Positions 63,163 through 64,000 of a DNA stretch of 64,000 nucleotides are shown here, piece by piece. The number at the start of each line of letters is the position of its first letter. The first letter of the stretch is position 1. Source of the DNA: Adiantum capillus-veneris (taxonomy: Eukaryota > Streptophyta > Polypodiopsida > Polypodiales > Pteridaceae). The notes beneath the pieces are model-generated. The model ran no database searches and had not been told where the DNA came from. It worked only from the letters and a program-made list of their open reading frames with translations. Made by a program: the position numbers and the translations under genes. The stretch spans positions 61,198,578 through 61,262,577 of the forward strand of contig CM043944.1 of NCBI GenBank assembly GCA_014529385.2, written 5' to 3'.

Positions 63163-64000
63163 TCATTAGGAAAAATATGAACCCTCTAGGGGCCCTTTGG
63201 GATTAAGGTTAATTAGAGGCCAGCCAATAGGAAGAGGGTGGTGGACACACTCTATACCCTCAAAAAAGTAGGGGGACAAGGTAGCCTTACACCTCTTAAT
63301 GGCCTCTTACCTAGTGAGAAGGTAAGGGAGGTGGCTAGGGGAAAGGGAGGGGGGGGGGGGGGGGGGGGGGGACCACTTTGACCTTTTTTCCCCCACTTTT
63401 TGGCCCGGATTTAAAAATACACAAAAAATTTCAAATTTCAAATTTTCCCTCCTTAAAAGGTCCCCTAACCTATTTCATGGTCAAAAAAGTATTTTTGACC
63501 TCCAAAAGTCAAAAACATGCCCTAAAAAATTCTAAAAAATTAAATTTTTTCAAAAAATTTCAAAAGATCATTTTCCACCCTCCAAAGTCTTTCCAAACCT
63601 ATTCTATAGCTAAAAGTGATTTTCTCTCTCTATAAACCCTTTTCCAAGCTCTCCATGGCTGCAACAACCACATGCACCCCCTATAGTCCAACATTATCTC
63701 TCTACTAGCTTTCTCCCATCTCCATTGTAGCACCAAGCAAGCTTCTTCCCCATCTTTTCCCCTTGCCCACCACATAGTTCCACACCAAGCTAGCTCCTCT
63801 CCCTTCTCTCACCTCCATTACAGCATGAAACAAGATTCTCCTTCTTCTACTTTCATTCACTCGCACTACATGGAAACCTCTACTCCCGAAGGTGGAAAAA
63901 GAATCAACTCACATGACTTGCATACCACAAGAATAGGAGGTGTGAATAGTGCATGGGCATTGCAAGGATTCATCTCCAACATAAAGATAGAATGGTGAGA
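63163..64000. other. Unidentified sequence replacing the rest of copia C
   Basis: Starts near TATGAACCCTCTAGGGGCCC. It contains a 23-base G run (63349-63371) and an AT-rich, Phe/Lys-biased stretch with AAATTTCAAATTTCAAATTT, then CTCTCTATAAACCC near 63627. It could be an LTR that begins with TG at 63178 and continues outside the window. No coding motif. Confidence 0.35.
63349..63371 (+). repeat. Poly-G tract, 23 bases
   Basis: An uninterrupted run of 23 G preceded by GGGAAAGGGA. Likely to form quadruplex structures, and prone to length error in sequencing. Confidence 0.95.

Overview
This window looks like a gene-poor, repeat-packed stretch of a land-plant nuclear genome. I favour a fern. The single host-type gene is an intron-less pentatricopeptide-repeat (PPR) reading frame (43564-45348, minus). 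Its 101-residue PLS triplets are nearly identical to each other, a style typical of the expanded PPR families of ferns and some other seedless plants. The organism call is an inference from this gene and from the density of decayed LTR retrotransposons. No rRNA, tRNA, CRISPR or prokaryotic signal was seen.

Layout. 1-1925: 5' end of a minus-strand Ty1/copia element (LTR, initiator-Met primer-binding site, leader, first 28 gag codons), inserted in the gag of a plus-strand copia element 'A'. Copia A (1926-16752) is split again by a complete 10.3 kb minus-strand Ty3/gypsy element (2589-12864). That element has 2.07 kb LTRs, a 4-bp target duplication and a nearly open 1,639-codon polyprotein with two RNase H domains. 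16753-24560: solo copia LTR, orphan LTR ends with primer-binding sites, and broken gypsy gag and protease pieces on both strands. 24562-31900: minus-strand gypsy LTR carrying a CT/GC/CA microsatellite, duplicated flanks, and gypsy gag, zinc-knuckle and protease fragments. 32032-38800: a second long decayed minus-strand gypsy element (gag, protease, RT, RNase H, integrase zinc region) with a 218-bp Mutator-like MITE in its RT. 39280-40890: a diverged ~280-bp repeat array marked by an 18-20 bp palindrome, then a second copy of the same MITE family. 41416-43100: microsatellites and a second foldback MITE. 43560-45348: the PPR gene.

45349-48200 is mostly featureless. 48203-53150 is copia 'B', the same family as A, with its 3' LTR cut after 48 bp by a plus-strand gypsy LTR (53153-53732). 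That gypsy element's gag region (54517-59990) is interrupted by a minus-strand copia insertion (54747-59342) with an internal inversion. A minus-strand gypsy integrase relic (60190-61560) is in turn interrupted by copia 'C' (61580-63162), truncated at its right end by an unidentified sequence that runs off the window.

The parts do not form a pathway. The window records successive transposition: at least five nested insertion events can be ordered from junctions, and target duplications are visible for three. I found no convincing new biological system. The items most worth following are the inverted copia insertion with its LTR hairpin, the MITE family with a perfect 9-bp target duplication, the 193-bp tract shared by copia A and B together with its stop codon, the lopsided divergence of the gypsy LTR pair, and the frameshifted but still highly homogeneous PPR repeat gene.
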